The notes: generated by a model from the letters alone, not told the origin. A stretch of DNA of 64,000 bases from Wuchereria bancrofti (GCA_005281725.1 SSBO01000003.1:3647824-3711823); one strand, 5' to 3'. Numbered from the stretch's first letter, positions 39,013 to 52,127 are shown. Program-made: numbers and translations.

Positions 39013-40614
39013 AATAGATCGATCGAATAAAATGGAAACGGAATGAAAGTGAAAATGACAACAATAAATAAGAATTATTCATTGTCTCTCCTATCTTAAT
39101 CAAAATGATCTTTCCCTCTTCACTCTTTACGTTTACATCCTGGTAGAATTTTTTAGAAAGTAAACTAAACCAACCAACTGAATAAATTAATTTTACAACA
39201 TATAAGCAAACACACAAACACACACACATACATCCATACATACAAAATGCGAAATTGACCTTTTGAGAAGTTCATTATACATTCTGTCACAAAAATTGTC
39301 CCCAAATAACGAACAAATTATTCTTCTGTAGTGCACAGAGAGAAAAGTTTGAAAAAAAAGAAGGAAAAATTTTCGTATATGAAATAATGAATAAATATGA
39401 AAATGATTGTATTTCCCGAGTAACCAAGCTATTCTTTAAAAAAATAATAAAAGTAAGAAAATAAGTAAAAAAACATTTATGAAAACAATTGATTAGTTCA
39501 ATTTCAATAAATAACATTTCTAAAATAATAGTTGAAAAAATTTTTATTTATCAATTTTTCAATTAAAAATTATTCTTTATAAAGTTTATCATTAATTTGA
39601 ATTTACTAAATCAACAATCATCTTTATTTCTAATGACTTATTATCATTAAGTTTGCTTATTATCATTAAGCATACCATTAATCTTCTCATAAGCTATATA
39701 AATGCCATCTTCCTATTAGCATTATCAATTATCTCAATGGCTGTTGGTTAAAATAATTCTTTGCATAATAAAAAAAATTTGTGTTTATTTATTTGTTTAT
39801 TCTAGGAAAAAAAATGAAACTTTGATTAAATACTGAGAATTATTTGTGCTTCAATAACTATGAAACATGTCATTGCCATCGCAATTTAAATTTTAGATCC
39901 ACAAAATTTTAGAACCACAATTTTAAAATCAGAATAACAAACATTACGGCTTTTCAGATGAACATTAATTTCAGTAGTCATAACTTTAGCCATTACTGAT
40001 AACTAATATGATGAGTATTATATGTAAAAACTATTTCACTTTCCATGTATATTCTTCTTTTTAAACGAAAAAACTGCAGTACTTTTATTTTTTTTTTTTG
40101 TTGGATTTCATAAAGAGATGGAAAGCATAGAAAAGTAATAAGTAATAGTAACAAAACATTATATTTTTACAAATATACATTAATTTTCATAAGTCATAGT
40201 TTAAAATGATTATTTCTAACAGTGTGCCATATGAGTGTGATACAATGAGGCTATTGGATGGATATTTCCGTCTAACATTTTTTATTTTTTAAAAAAGAAT
40301 GGAAAAAATTGTTCAGGAAAAAAAAAGGAAATGAATGTGAAATAATGAGAGGGGAATAGATAAGATATTTGTGAAATTTATCTCTGCAATAATCAAACTC
40401 ATTCCAATGATGGAAATAAAAATTCGTTTGCCTTTTTAAGAATCTTTCGTGAAGGGTAAAAGTTAGACATTTGAATGATTATAGAAACAGTAAATTGTAA
40501 TTGTATGTAAAAATATAGGTTAAATCCGGAAAAAAAAAATAATTACTGGTACGAAATGAAAGTGAAATTTATGAATGAATGTAAAGAAAATGAGAGTGAA
40601 AATTCTGAGAGAAT

Positions 40615-40705
40615 AAAAAGGGAAAGAGGATGAAAGAGAGAAAGAGAAAAGGAGAAGGATTAACAGGAGAGAAAGAGAAGGAAAGAGAGAAAGACAAGGA
40701 AAGAG
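40615..40705. repeat. GA-rich purine tract
   Basis: GAAAGAGAGAAAGAGAAAAGG-type repeats, almost all purine on the + strand. Confidence 0.85.
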
Positions 40706-43700
40706 CTCTTTCCTTTTCGTTAGAATGAGGACGGATCCGATGTGGCAGTGACACAATTACCTAAATTTTAAGGCCGGTTTTCATTAAATACATGTATATT
40801 ACTAGAGAGATATATGCATGTATCCCATTATTTACACTTCTTTTTCTTGTTTAACAAAAATCCTCCTTCTCTTTTAACCCGAAAACCTGAAAACGAAACT
40901 CCGGTTAGTTACGTAACATAGGAATGAATTGTGCACAAAATGCATTCAAGCTGAATTTCCGTCAGGAATAAAACGAAATGAAAAAGTTCTGATATGATAT
41001 GTTTGTTTATTTCTTCACTCATTTATTTATTTATTTATACAATTCATTCAAAATGATTAAATTCTCATTATCATTTATCTTATTATTTATAGCAATCATT
41101 AAAATAATGACCGAAATTGGTATTTGATAATTTGTTGGATTAGATTAGATAATTAAATTAAGCGAATCATACGATATAGAAATAAATGATAATATTTCGT
41201 CTTTCTACAATTAATTTCACCTTATTAAAAAAAAATCTTATTAAAAAAAAGACAAGAGTAATTGATAAGATCACATTTTTAACTCATAATTTAGGATATT
41301 TTTGTGGAAAAGAAATAGGATCAGTCAAAATGAACCAAAGTATTTCGGGTTGCTTTTGTTAATAAATTATTGAAAGAGGCGAGTGATGATCTTCTAAACT
41401 TAATGAGTATGTATGGTTTGGTTCAAGCTGTAAACAATGAACAAATGCTCCTCTTCATCTGCACTATTCTCGATCACACCAATTAACTTAAACCTAAGAG
41501 TCATTCTCAATCTATTACAAACTTAGATCAGCAAACATATTCAATTTGTAGCTAACCTATCATCATCATCATCATCACTAAATTCATCTGCTCCTTTTAA
41601 ATTCATATGCTTATCTATAAAAATATTTCTAACTGCAAATAATTGTAATTATTTCCATTATTATAGAATTAATATAAAGATTAATATAATTAATCATTAG
41701 ATGTTATATTAATAATATGTAAGTAAGCAATTGCTAATTGTAAAACATAAAATATGCAAATTGATTTTTTTTGAATAAGCAGATATTATCATGGGAAATG
41801 ATATGACCATAAAGATAAGAAAGAAAAAAAAAGGTTATTAAACAAGTTAGAGAAAAAATTAAGGTCAAGGATAAAGCAGGTTTCTCTCTCTATTAAAAAA
41901 AAGAAAAGAAAAGAAAGGAAAGAATAAAAAAGCTGAGAATAAAAGAAATCAATTAAAAACGAAAAAGATATCCTGATTCCATTGTCCTAATTTTGACCTG
42001 TTAGCATATTATTAATCTTTTTGTCTTTTAATAATCGATCATATCAGCTCATTAATATGCCATTTCATTCCCTTCTCTAATGTCCTTATTTTGCAAAAAA
42101 AAAGAAGAGAGGGAGGGACAGAGGAGAAAAACAAAAATTTCTTACCATATTTCAGGATTACCAAAATAATATCTTTCAAATAATTGAAATTTTCATGATT
42201 GACAATGGACGATAATGAATGAAATAAAATGAATTACGATAAAACACAATTGGCTGTGTTTCTTTGAAAATTCAAATTTGAGCTAACATTAAAATTTTTT
42301 TCTCATAAATTGGTCAAATCACATTATTATTTCACACATAATTTGATCGATCAATCGATCATCCAATCAGTCATTGAGTTCTCATTTTTGTACTTCGTAG
42401 TGATCAAAGCCTTTTATGTTAAGATTGACTTGAAATTTGCAAAAATAATGTCCAAAAATGATGCTAACGATCGGTTTATAGTTTATTATTTAAATTAGAT
42501 TGATTGGTAGGAAAAGAATTAATAATAGTTTGATTGATTGAGAAAAAAATTGACAACAATTAATTTTAAGTCATATTAGATTCTATCACAGTGATATAGT
42601 TGATAGAATGTTTAAGGTATGATAAATCAATTAATTAATTAAAAATTGCTAAAATTTTGGATTTTGTGATTTTTCATGTCTAAATTGTTTGTTGAAAACG
42701 AAATGTTCATTTTGCTTATAGTTGATAGGAGCTTCCAATTTTGATACATACTACATTTGTTTAAATATATGTGTGTATCTGTATCTGAATGAACCGGTTT
42801 TTTTTTTAAAATGTCCCAGTAGTAGAAATTAAATAAGCCGAATTAGGGTCAGCAATTTTAACATCCCTTCGTACATTTTTCCAATCACCGTACCGGCTCT
42901 TTTGAAAGCGAAAACGGATGTGAAATGTTTGTGTGTTGTTACATTTATTTTCGATGTTTGAATGTTCATTTACCGGTTCCTGTCACATTACAAGGAAAGC
43001 GATTTTGGGAAGACAAATTAAAGGTGCATTTATTCGTGTCAATAAAAACTATCCTTGCGGATCGTACGGATTTGCATCCTATTGTCAGAAGGTAGAAAAG
43101 AGGAAATCTTTGACCTTTCTTCATTTTCTCTCGAAAAATATCAATTTCAAAGCCATTGTCTAATTTATTTAAAAATAACTTTAAAATTACTAACAATAAA
43201 ATTATAATACAATAAAAGTAATTAATCTATGAAGAAAAATTTTCGATAATAGAAGAATATAGTATTTATGAAAAGTTTTTATTTATTAACTTGAATCTTT
43301 TAATGCTTTTCAAGAATTATACCAAAATATTATCACAAACTGTTTTTTTCTGAATCATAAACAATATATGCATAAAACTAAAACATTTAACAATGGAACT
43401 GCTGATGGATCCATTTAAATCAAACCATAAATAAGTTTGAATTCAAGTTTAATTCATTAGCACTACTGATTGTTTGCTAATGAATCAATGCTTATATGTA
43501 TTAAAAACAGAACTGAGGCGAAGTTATCAAATAATTTTCGATGTAACATTGTTATAATTTTTTATTTGAATTTCTCCTTTAAAATGCTAAATTTTATCGT
43601 CTAGTGACATTTGCGAAATTCATTCATCAATGCATTTTTGTAGATTCGACGAGCCTATATCAACTTGCACTACTGCACTGCTTTATTTTTTTGTTTTAAT

Positions 43701-44840
43701 TAGGCAAAACTTAAAGATACACTTGAAGGATGAAATGAGATGAAGGAACTGACAAACTAAGAAAAGTTGAAATTAGTAATTGACAAATTACTAATGTCCT
43801 GAAACAATCCTCAAAAAGGAGAAATAGCCAAAAAAAAGTTTGCGGTTTGTTTCCGGTCTCATACGCTGTCATTCAAACAAAATTCACAAAATCAAACAGA
43901 ATTAACAAATTTGGCTGCTTAAGTTTAAAATTACAAAGGTTATTTATAGGGGAAATTTCTTGTTTTCAAATGAATTGGGCAAAAATTATCAAATTAGTTT
44001 TGTTAATTGTTAGAAATTATTAAAATGAAATAGTGTTTCGAAACGTGAATTGGGTAAGCTTACCTGTGATGCTCAGTTTCTTCTGACACATCCAAAATTA
44101 TACAATTACCGCAGCGCACGTGTAACCCTTACTTATCACGAGAAATTGAAGTGCATCAGAATCAACGTTACGATGATTTCTTTTTATTATTTCATTATTA
44201 CTTCCAAAGTGTTCGAATGTATAATCAAAAGATGTTACTATCCTAAAAGGTCTCAGCATTTTTGATGCAAATATTAATTAGATGATCCAGTATTGATTGC
44301 TACACTATTGATCATAGTACCTTGCTCCGTTTAACTTGAAATAATTTCATTATTAAAGGATTCAACGAGAGTAAGTAACCAAACAAAATTAATTGTTGTC
44401 ACAATCAATATCCCATTTCTAACTTTAATAACATAATTAATGAATTTCAACGCAAACCTAACTAACATTTATCATTAAAATCAAAACTACCGTAAAAGAA
44501 TTGAAAAATGTGTTTCCATCTTAATAAAATATATGCTTTTTCATATGATACATTATTATCACTGCTATTATTATTAATATTCTTTTGCTTGTTATCATTG
44601 TTCTTACCATTGTTATTACTCTTGTTATTATTATTACTATCATTATAATTGTTATGTATTATTATTATTCCTCAGTTTAATTTCAAAGCAAACTTTTTTC
44701 AAATAACAAATAATTAAATGTGCCATTCAAATTGCAATACTTTCTTACGAGGAAACAAGTTCAAATAGTATTCGAATTCATGTATTCAATATGAGAAATA
44801 TATTCCTATGATTTGTTACGATTCTCGATGGATTCATTTT

Positions 44841-44970
44841 TTTAATAGTTGAAGTAACTCCAAATATCATATATAATTTGAATACTTTAAAAGTTCAAAT
44901 AGTATTCGAATATTATAAAATTTTTTTTTTAAAAAAAAAGCAGAGAATTACTTTGAGCACACTAAAGAAT
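44841..44970. repeat. 130-bp direct repeat, copy 1 (3' of the ferroportin stop)
   Basis: Matches 45723-45851 with one substitution and a one-base length change in a T run. It includes a copy of the last ~19 bases of ferroportin exon J (VLK end) and its splice donor, placed four bases beyond the ferroportin stop codon. Confidence 0.9.
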
Positions 44971-44974
44971 GTTG

Positions 44975-47900
44975 TTATTGCATATCCGAAGAACCAGACA
45001 TACGTTCTCTGGTGCTCTCGTTTGCTTTCACTAAAATATTTCCGGATTCATTATGGTTCTTTTCTGTATTGGTATTGACTGTTTCAACTTTTCCCTCCGT
45101 ATGATGAACAACCTGAAATTGTTTACAAAAAACGGCAGATTCAATCTTTAATTTTTTTTTTTTTGCTTTTTGAAAGAATTTGCAAATAATTAAATTATAC
45201 ATAAAATCGCACTTTCCTTTACTTATTACAAGTCATTCACATTTATAATAATTGCTCATATATCATTTATCTTTTTTAAAATAGATTTTGAGGAAAATTT
45301 TCATTCTTCACCACTTCAGCACAAAAGTTGACTAGTATTGATTAGTTTTGGAAAAATTTCTAGAATAAATTTGTCAAATATTAGCTTTTCATAAATTTAC
45401 CTTTATGCATAACCCTAGTAAAAGTCATAATAAGTAGCTTCCTTTTCATCTCATTCGTTATGATAATTTTTCTATCTATTTTAAATTAGAATTTACCGCA
45501 AAAATATAATAGCAAAAACATAAGAATCCACTGAATACAAATAATATGGATATAATGATAAGTATGCCAAATGTTTTTGGGTCCGGTAGTATTATGGTTA
45601 AGATATCCTAAAGAAAGAATAAATTTTGCAAATATTTTTATGAATCAGTTTAACATTGAAATAGACAATTTCTATATTTACAGAAAAGAGAGAAAAACAT
45701 AAAGAAATAAATTCATGATTTCTTTAATAGTTGAAGTAACTCCAAATATCATATATAATTTGAATACTTTAAAAGTTCAAATAGTACTCGAATATTATAA
45801 AATTTTTTTTTAAAAAAAAAGCAGAGAATTACTTTGAGCACACTAAAGAATTGTGCTATTGAATCTTGTACACCGAATACGGTATTTCGTTCTCTTTCAG
45901 GTACTTTTTCTTGCATAATTTGTGAAATTGACAAATCTGCCATATATAAGCCTAAAAGTTAATTGCATGTAATTTTCTAACCGTTAAAGGATTTCGAATT
46001 TTCAATTACTATAAAAAGACAATTGATGCATGAGTTAAACATTACTTACTTAAAAAAGGAAGAAGTTTATTGTTATCATCATTCCTTAATTTGGGAGCTT
46101 TTAATATAGATAAATTTAAAATTCATTACAGTTAAGCTTAATGATTGAAATAAATTCATTTCTATTTTAGCATATTACCTAATCTTGCTACCGCTATACC
46201 TATTAGCAGTGTGAAAGCGCTAATAATACAATGTCCATTTGATGTCCATGTTGACCAGTCAATATCATTTGGATCAGTTTCATTTTCATTTTTATCGCGA
46301 ACAAATGCAAAACTATCTTTTAATTGTTGCCACCAAATCTACAACAATTACCAACAACTTAAATAGACACAAAAAAAAGTTGTCATTTAAACTCATCTAC
46401 AAAAGAATTATGAGAATTAATAGAATAGTTGACAAATGAGAGTAATCATAGATTGTTTCATTTAATTTTTGAATTTAAATTATTATGGACTCATTTATCG
46501 ATTGAGTAAACATACAGCAAAAGTAATTTCTCTAAAATATGTTATTGGATCAAATGGTGAGCCAGGTAACCAAATAGAAACAATGCAAAGATATAAAGCC
46601 AGATGTTGAGCCTTGAAGAAAAAAAAATTATATCGGTAAAATGAAATGCAAGTACAAAAGTCTTCTCTTTTCATGCTTCAATATCTTAATAAAAAAATTA
46701 AATTTTGAAATAATTTAAACTTGATGCCTCATTTTCACTTTTCTTTCTTATACTATGGCTAATAATTTGATACTGGTATAGACAGTTGATATTTATTGAC
46801 CAACAAAAAAATTAAGCAGAGCAATTTAATTACCATACGTGCTAATAGCTCTCAAAAATTCCGTAAACTAATCATAATTGAACAAAATTCTCAAAAATTT
46901 CCCACACTTATCATTATAATAAAATCGAATTAAAACTTCATCTAAAAAATACAGTTAAGCCAATAAATCCGGATTTCATTGCCGAAGAATGAGTTTCGAT
47001 AAGAGAATATAAATATGCACCGATAATACCAAAAGCAGCACCAATACTTCTCAGAATGCCTAACCATAATGCTGATAAACCTTGTGATTTTGCGTAACCA
47101 ATGGCTATCTGAAACAAAAATGAAAACAAAATGACAAAGATTTAAAATATAAAATGCATCGACACTGCTATTTTTATTTTATAATTTTAATCATTCTATT
47201 TTTATATATTATTGCTATTTTATAATTTTGAATAATTCCAAAAATTCCAAAGCATATCAGCAAATAAAAAGCAGAATTGATTTTATTGATTATATTATCA
47301 AAATTTCTCGAAAGAAAAAGAGTACGCCATCAAATCCAAGCACAGTCATGTACAATAAAGTTAGACCAAATGCTGCTGGGAAAACATTTTGTTGATAATA
47401 AATGTAAAATAATGTAATCCATTTGCCAATTGTACGCTGTATGAAACCTGGACATTTCTTACAGCATTCAGTTTTTCTTTGTTCATCTATAAAATTTAAG
47501 AATTTAAAATTATTTCAAAATAATAATTAAACTTTAAACAAATGTTATTTTTATTACTCAAGAAAAAAGGTCACTTAGTTAATTAAGTAGTAATCTTTTC
47601 ATTAGCTGAATATGACTATGAAGAGGGAAAAATTGAAAAATTGGAAATTCAGAAATTAATTTAAAACTAAGTCAAAACTGAAAATTGGAAAGAATTTAAT
47701 AAAAAAAATAATCAATCTTTATTTTTATTTATTACTCACTTATTATTATAATTCTTTCACTTATATATTCCACAAAATCTCTTTCTCTCTATCTCTCTCT
47801 TGTCATATATTTTAATCCAATTAGAAGAGTTCAAATTAAGGCATTCTTTTTTTCTTCTCTTTTATTGCCCATACCATATACCCTACCACAATTCATAATG

Positions 47901-50709
47901 AGTGATAATTTCTAATCGGTTATTCTCAGTATTTTGCTATATTTTTATCCAAATAAAAACTATTAATTGTTTACGTTCAATTCATCAAGGACCATTGAAC
48001 TAGTTTCTTAATAACTGCAATTCTTTGTAATTATAAAAAATTCGCTGTAAATAATTTTCATTTTTGAAAGTGCTAATATGAACCGTATTGCTTATAATGG
48101 TGGTATTCAAGTCTCTTGATGCAATGGTAGCACGTCTGACTTCACGTTGAGATCAATCAGTGAACCTCACGTTCAGGTTGATTAGTGCGCTGCTTTTGTA
48201 GATTGCCCAGTGTTTAAATCAACGTCGAAGTTCACAAAGTCTGTCCCTTTTACTGATTACTAATGTACTTAAATCACGTCTCACTCAATTAGTATACTTC
48301 TTTTGCGGATTACCAATATCTTCGAGTTATTGTTACAGCTTTAAAAGTCTAATTTCAAATTTAATTTCGATTCTTTGAAATTCATGTTAGTACACAATTT
48401 TGCCTTTTTTTGTTTTTCAAATCAAAATTTACTTTCATTGATAATCATTAATAATGAATTTACCAGGAGAAGGTGATAAATCTCTTTTAGCAAATTCGGG
48501 TACTGCATTGTGAACTCTAATGATAATATATGCTTCCATAAATACTGATAACAAATTCCATACTACGAATATCATGCATGCAAAGCGGTAACTAATCGAA
48601 TTGATAATATAACCAGCTATAAAAGGTGATACTACTGATGATGATAGATCGATCATTTTCATCCATGCATTTGCAGCTAAAACAAAAAAAAAAAATTAAT
48701 AATAAGTAATTTCTAATTAGATAAAATAATAAAAGCTGTTGTAAATGCTATTATATAATTGTTTGCTTACCTTTTTTCTGTTTTTTCTCTTTTTTCCTGT
48801 TAAATTTTCATTTATTTATTAAATCTGTCAACTTTTTCCACTCCAATTTGAATGAATTCTTTAAGATTGAATTAGTAATTAATAATGCTTGGGCGAAATA
48901 AAATTATACCAGATAATGATGTTTCATCTTTTTTAGTTATTACAACAATCCAATCTTTGGTAAATGCCATTTTTTCCATTTCACTTGCTAAACAACTAAG
49001 CGAACAGGTAATTATCGATAAAACAATGCAAATGACATAGAGAATATGCCATAATAAAAAATGTGACTGAAAATTTTCCCTTTTAAAATTAAAATTTTGC
49101 CTAAATTTTCAAATAACGTAACAATAAACAAATTTATGTTAAATATATCAATTAAGAAAATATGAAATATCTCAGAGGATGGATGGANNNNNNNNNNNGA
49201 GGAAGGAAGGAAGGAAGGAAGGAAGGAAGGAATGGCATTCATAATGATCAAAATATTTTTATGAATAAGTTAACACAATAAAATTGATAAAGCTAATTTT
49301 ACAACAGCTGTGATAATAATAGGAATAATTATGAAGGTAATCATAATAACAATTAATGACAACAAATAATCACATACATTATAATTAGTGCTTATCTCAC
49401 TAATTGTAATACATGAAGCAAGCAATGCTGCTGATATTGCTACATTAGTATTATTTATAATTAACACTGTTATTATACCTGAAAATGGACCCATTATACA
49501 CTGATGATAACCACTACTTAAAGCCAATAATGACAGCGCTTAATTAGTTAATAAGTTGTGAGATAAAAGTAATTGCTGAATAAGAGTATTCTGAGTTAGA
49601 TTTTTTTTTAATTAAAATCTTATCGATTGTTTTACAAAATATTGATAGGAAAATGGAAAAAAGTGAAAGTTAAAAGTTTTAATTTAATTTACTGCGTTTT
49701 CTAGTATGATGATCCATCCAACTTCCAATTATTGAACCAAATGCCATAATAATTATTTCTTCGAATAACTGACTGAAACATACCAATCGAATACCGCCAA
49801 TGTATTCTAATATTAATACAAGCGCAAAAGTCCATAATCGATCACCCTATAATGAATACTGATTAAATCCTGCATTTATTTATTTCTTATTTTCAAACTT
49901 TCATTTCAAATTTATTGTTGATTGATATTTGCTATATGCAAATTTTTACAAGATTGACTATCACAACTTTCTCGAATTAAATCTTTCGAACAGTTCAATA
50001 AAATTTCGTTTAAATAAGCATTTCTTTTTTTCCAAATGCAAATTTGGAACTAACAATGCAAGAGATTGCATAAGCTGAATATAATCCAGTTAAGCTTGCT
50101 GATGGTAAGTTATGCCTCCTGCAAACACAATATTGTAACAAAAATATTATTCCTTTATTTAAGATAAAAGACCTAAAATTAGAGTTTAAATTCAAGCTGA
50201 AAAGTGAAAAAACAAGCAATTAAAATCTCATCACTTTTTAAAAATTTCTTGCACAATAGAATGTAAGAATTATTGTGCAGGTAACTAATATGGCCTAATG
50301 TATAATTTTGCTTAGTTTTAGAAATAATTTTTTTTAAAGCCACAATTGTTTTTAAGCCAGTAGTATTTTCATTTGAAAATTTTGCTCGAATTGAGAAAAA
50401 AGAACGAAAAACACATTTGTCTATAAAGTTATAATAAGTCCTGTAAATTTATAATTAAATTCTTAGGAAGAATCGATTATTTATTAATTAAAGATAACTT
50501 AAAAAATCTAAAGTATATTCTCTGTTGAGAGGATGGATGGTAAGACTTAAAAGAATGGCAAAGAATACTTTACCATTTCATGTATTTCTCCAAAAAACGA
50601 TTTGAATTGTTTAAATATGCTGGAAGCGAAATTTCGTCATTTCGAACTCACCATTGTCAAGTTCTAATAAAATTTGACACATTCACCTTTGTTCGTTATG
50701 AGACTGCAT
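44975..50709 (-). CDS. fpn: Ferroportin (SLC40 family iron exporter)
   Basis: Thirteen exons on the - strand: a candidate first exon 50709-50687 (MQSHNEQ), then 50118-50055, 49846-49693, 49478-49378, 49066-48910, 48676-48464, 47486-47326, 47108-46953, 46611-46516, 46338-46179, 45951-45833, 45607-45497, 45112-44975. All are in phase, about 550 residues (human ferroportin 571). Family landmarks in order: GDRLWTFALVL, GSIIGSWMDHHTRKR, NNTNVAISA, FTKDWIVVI, MKMIDLSSSVVSPF, WNLLSVFMEAY, LLYMTVLGFDG, SQGLSALWLGILRS, VSIWLPGSP, VARLGLYMADLS, QEKVPERERNTVFGVQDS and LPDPKTFGIL. It should export Fe2+ across the plasma membrane. The residue matching human Cys326 (hepcidin contact, GFDC) is Gly. The first exon is uncertain; an 8-base alternative (50581-50574, MKW) also fits the phase. 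Eleven Ns (49188-49198) lie in an intron. Confidence 0.93.
45723..45851. repeat. Direct repeat, copy 2 (overlaps ferroportin exon J)
   Basis: Source-like copy of 44841-44970: the 3' end of exon 45951-45833, its donor and the start of the following intron. Confidence 0.9.
48105..48345 (+). repeat. Degenerate tRNA-derived (SINE-like) sequence
   Basis: TTGATGCAATGGTAG (48117-48131) resembles a Pol III A box / tRNA D arm, and CACGTCTGACTTCA following it resembles a tRNA-Trp anticodon region. TTTAAATCAACGTC (48212-48225) and a second version, CTTAAATCACGTC (48268-48280), resemble T-arm (B box) sequence. Parts recur: TTAGTGCGCTGCTTTTGTAG near 48183 and TTAGTATACTTCTTTTGCGG near 48289. It cannot fold into a whole tRNA and lies within a ferroportin intron. 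A tRNA-derived SINE or a tRNA pseudogene is likely. Confidence 0.5.
49188..49232. repeat. Assembly gap (11 N) plus GGAA tract
   Basis: Ns at 49188-49198 are followed directly by a (GGAA)n run. The gap is probably a collapsed microsatellite in a ferroportin intron, not missing coding sequence. Confidence 0.9.
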
Positions 50710-51621
50710 GAGGTCCACAGTTCAAAGCAACCTTTCCTCGATTACTATATTAAAAGAATGAATGACAATTGCTAAACTGTTAGCTTTATATCAGAATAAC
50801 ACAGTGATTGTAAAGCAATTTATACGTGTAAATAATCTTCCACCAAATGATGAAAAATATTGCAGAGAGTGAATTTAAAGTTTCAATCAAATCAATTCTC
50901 CAATTCTTTCGCTCTGTAATACTTGATCCTGATAAACTAAACTTCTCTTTTTTTTTTACGAAAAAATCTAGACTAAAACATCTGAAATAAAAAATGGAAA
51001 AGAAAAGAGTACCTGAATATGCGCTTTCTCTATCGTACCACAATAATAATTCTCTCTTTTTTGATATCTTACTGCGAAGAAAATCTCGATAACCTCGATT
51101 CATACTTAACAAATGATTGTTGAGATGTTTAAAGACAAACTCAAGAGAAACCATTCAGCACAGAGCATTTTTTAACAAACAGAAATTTGGATGAACATGC
51201 ATAGTGTGCTTCTGCTTGACAGTTTTATAATGACCGTTTCTTTTTAACTCAACCACAGGACTATTTCGCAGTGATTTATTTTTCATTTTTTTTTTATTTA
51301 TTTTCTTTTGATTACCTTTATTTATTACTGTTTATTTATTTATTTTTATATATTACTGTTTATTTATTTTTCTTTTGAAACCTTAAAATGATTCTCGCAC
51401 GCGAACTTTTATTTCTGCCGCATTCTCGCAAGCGGAGATTTTTTCTGCCGCGTTCTCGCGAACGAACATTTATTTCTGCCGCGTTCCGTTAAAATTAACA
51501 AAATCATTTTGACGAAAAAAATGAAAAAATCTAGACTTTGTAAAATTTATAAAATTCACAATTTCCACAAAATAATTCATTGTTTTGTCAGTGAAGTTAG
51601 GTGAACGGACATCCAGAAGCG
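50710..51621. other. Shared upstream region between divergent genes
   Basis: Lies between the candidate ferroportin start (-) and the small membrane protein gene (+). A - strand open frame at 50786-51154 has no family match and does not supply the phase needed by ferroportin exon 50118-50055. The right half carries TTTATT repeats and a GC-rich tandem repeat. Confidence 0.5.
51391..51486. repeat. GC-rich ~30-base tandem repeat, three copies
   Basis: Units begin near 51391, 51422 and 51453, each of the form TTCTCGC-NN-GCGAAC then TTTATTTCTGCCGCGT, with a partial fourth start. They are rich in CpG in an AT-rich region and lie about 135-230 bases upstream of the next + strand ATG, so they may be promoter elements. 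Confidence 0.8.
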
Positions 51622-52127
51622 ATGTCAGCTCTTGAACCACGAGGAGTTATGTATACGTATGTCAGTAGTATTACATTTATTTCATTTCCAATTCGTCATA
51701 TTGATTTCAGATTTACTAATTATTAATGATATTTGAAATTTAAATTTTGGATTTCATTCCTTTACCTTTCTATATTATTAATCAAAATGTTGTGTTTTGT
51801 AATTTCGTTTCTTTTCCTTTTTTCTTTTTGGAAAAAAAATGAATACTCAATTCTTTTATTTTTTAAATCTGAAATTTCATACTGTGAAATTTAAAATTTA
51901 AATTTTAGACTGGAATTGGAAATTTCCTTACACCATTCATTATATTCTTTGTCATTGGAACAATCGTATCATTTGGGTTGACAATGTTACATATACCAAT
52001 GACAAATATGATTATTGATTACGTACGACAACGTGAGCTAACAAAGGAGGAAAAGAAGGAAGCAAAAAGGAGAGAGAAAGAAATGGAAGAAGAAGAAGAA
52101 AGAAAGGAATCAAATAGGAAAAAGTAG
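51622..52127 (+). CDS. Small single-span membrane protein with charged coiled tail
   Basis: Two exons (51622-51660 and 51909-52127) give 85 residues. The GTCAGT donor at 51661 was preferred over GTATGT at 51656 because only it keeps the frame open. The order is a short N terminus (MSALEPRGVMYTY), a hydrophobic span of about 22 residues (FLTPFIIFFVIGTIVSFGL), an amphipathic link (HIPMTNMIIDYVRQREL) and a Lys/Glu-rich tail (KKEAKRREKEMEEEEERK) likely to be helical. I do not recognise the family. It resembles small inner- or ER-membrane proteins with a cytosolic coiled tail. An AATAAA lies at 52166-52171. Confidence 0.65.

Larger units (their letters stand above)
32361..44840. other. 12.5-kb gene-poor, microsatellite-rich stretch
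   Basis: No multi-exon gene could be built on either strand. It contains ATA/ATG-rich repeats at 33000-33130, several TG or CA tracts, an AAC/AAT tract and a GA-rich tract (listed separately), and a cluster of AGGTCA half-sites. Two tiny reading frames with less skewed composition, 34981-35097 (MAKKEPRPNS...) and 37380-37535 (MTKRHSDMTS...), have no recognisable motif and are not called as genes. Bases 42840-43100 are less AT-rich than their surroundings, but no exon could be supported. The left edge must hold the promoter of the bZIP gene. Confidence 0.55.

Noticed and set aside
42933..43163. Open frame MLLHLFSMFECSF... in a less AT-rich patch
   Set aside because: No acceptor, partner exon or recognisable motif; the overlapping - strand frame is equally open.
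48111..48236. Functional tRNA-Trp gene
   Set aside because: The acceptor stem does not pair, the anticodon arm is disrupted and the T arm is displaced, so only a derived repeat is supportable.
50574..50581. 8-base alternative first exon of ferroportin (MKW)
   Set aside because: It fits the phase, but a longer hydrophilic first exon at 50687-50709 also fits and better resembles ferroportin N termini. Not excluded.
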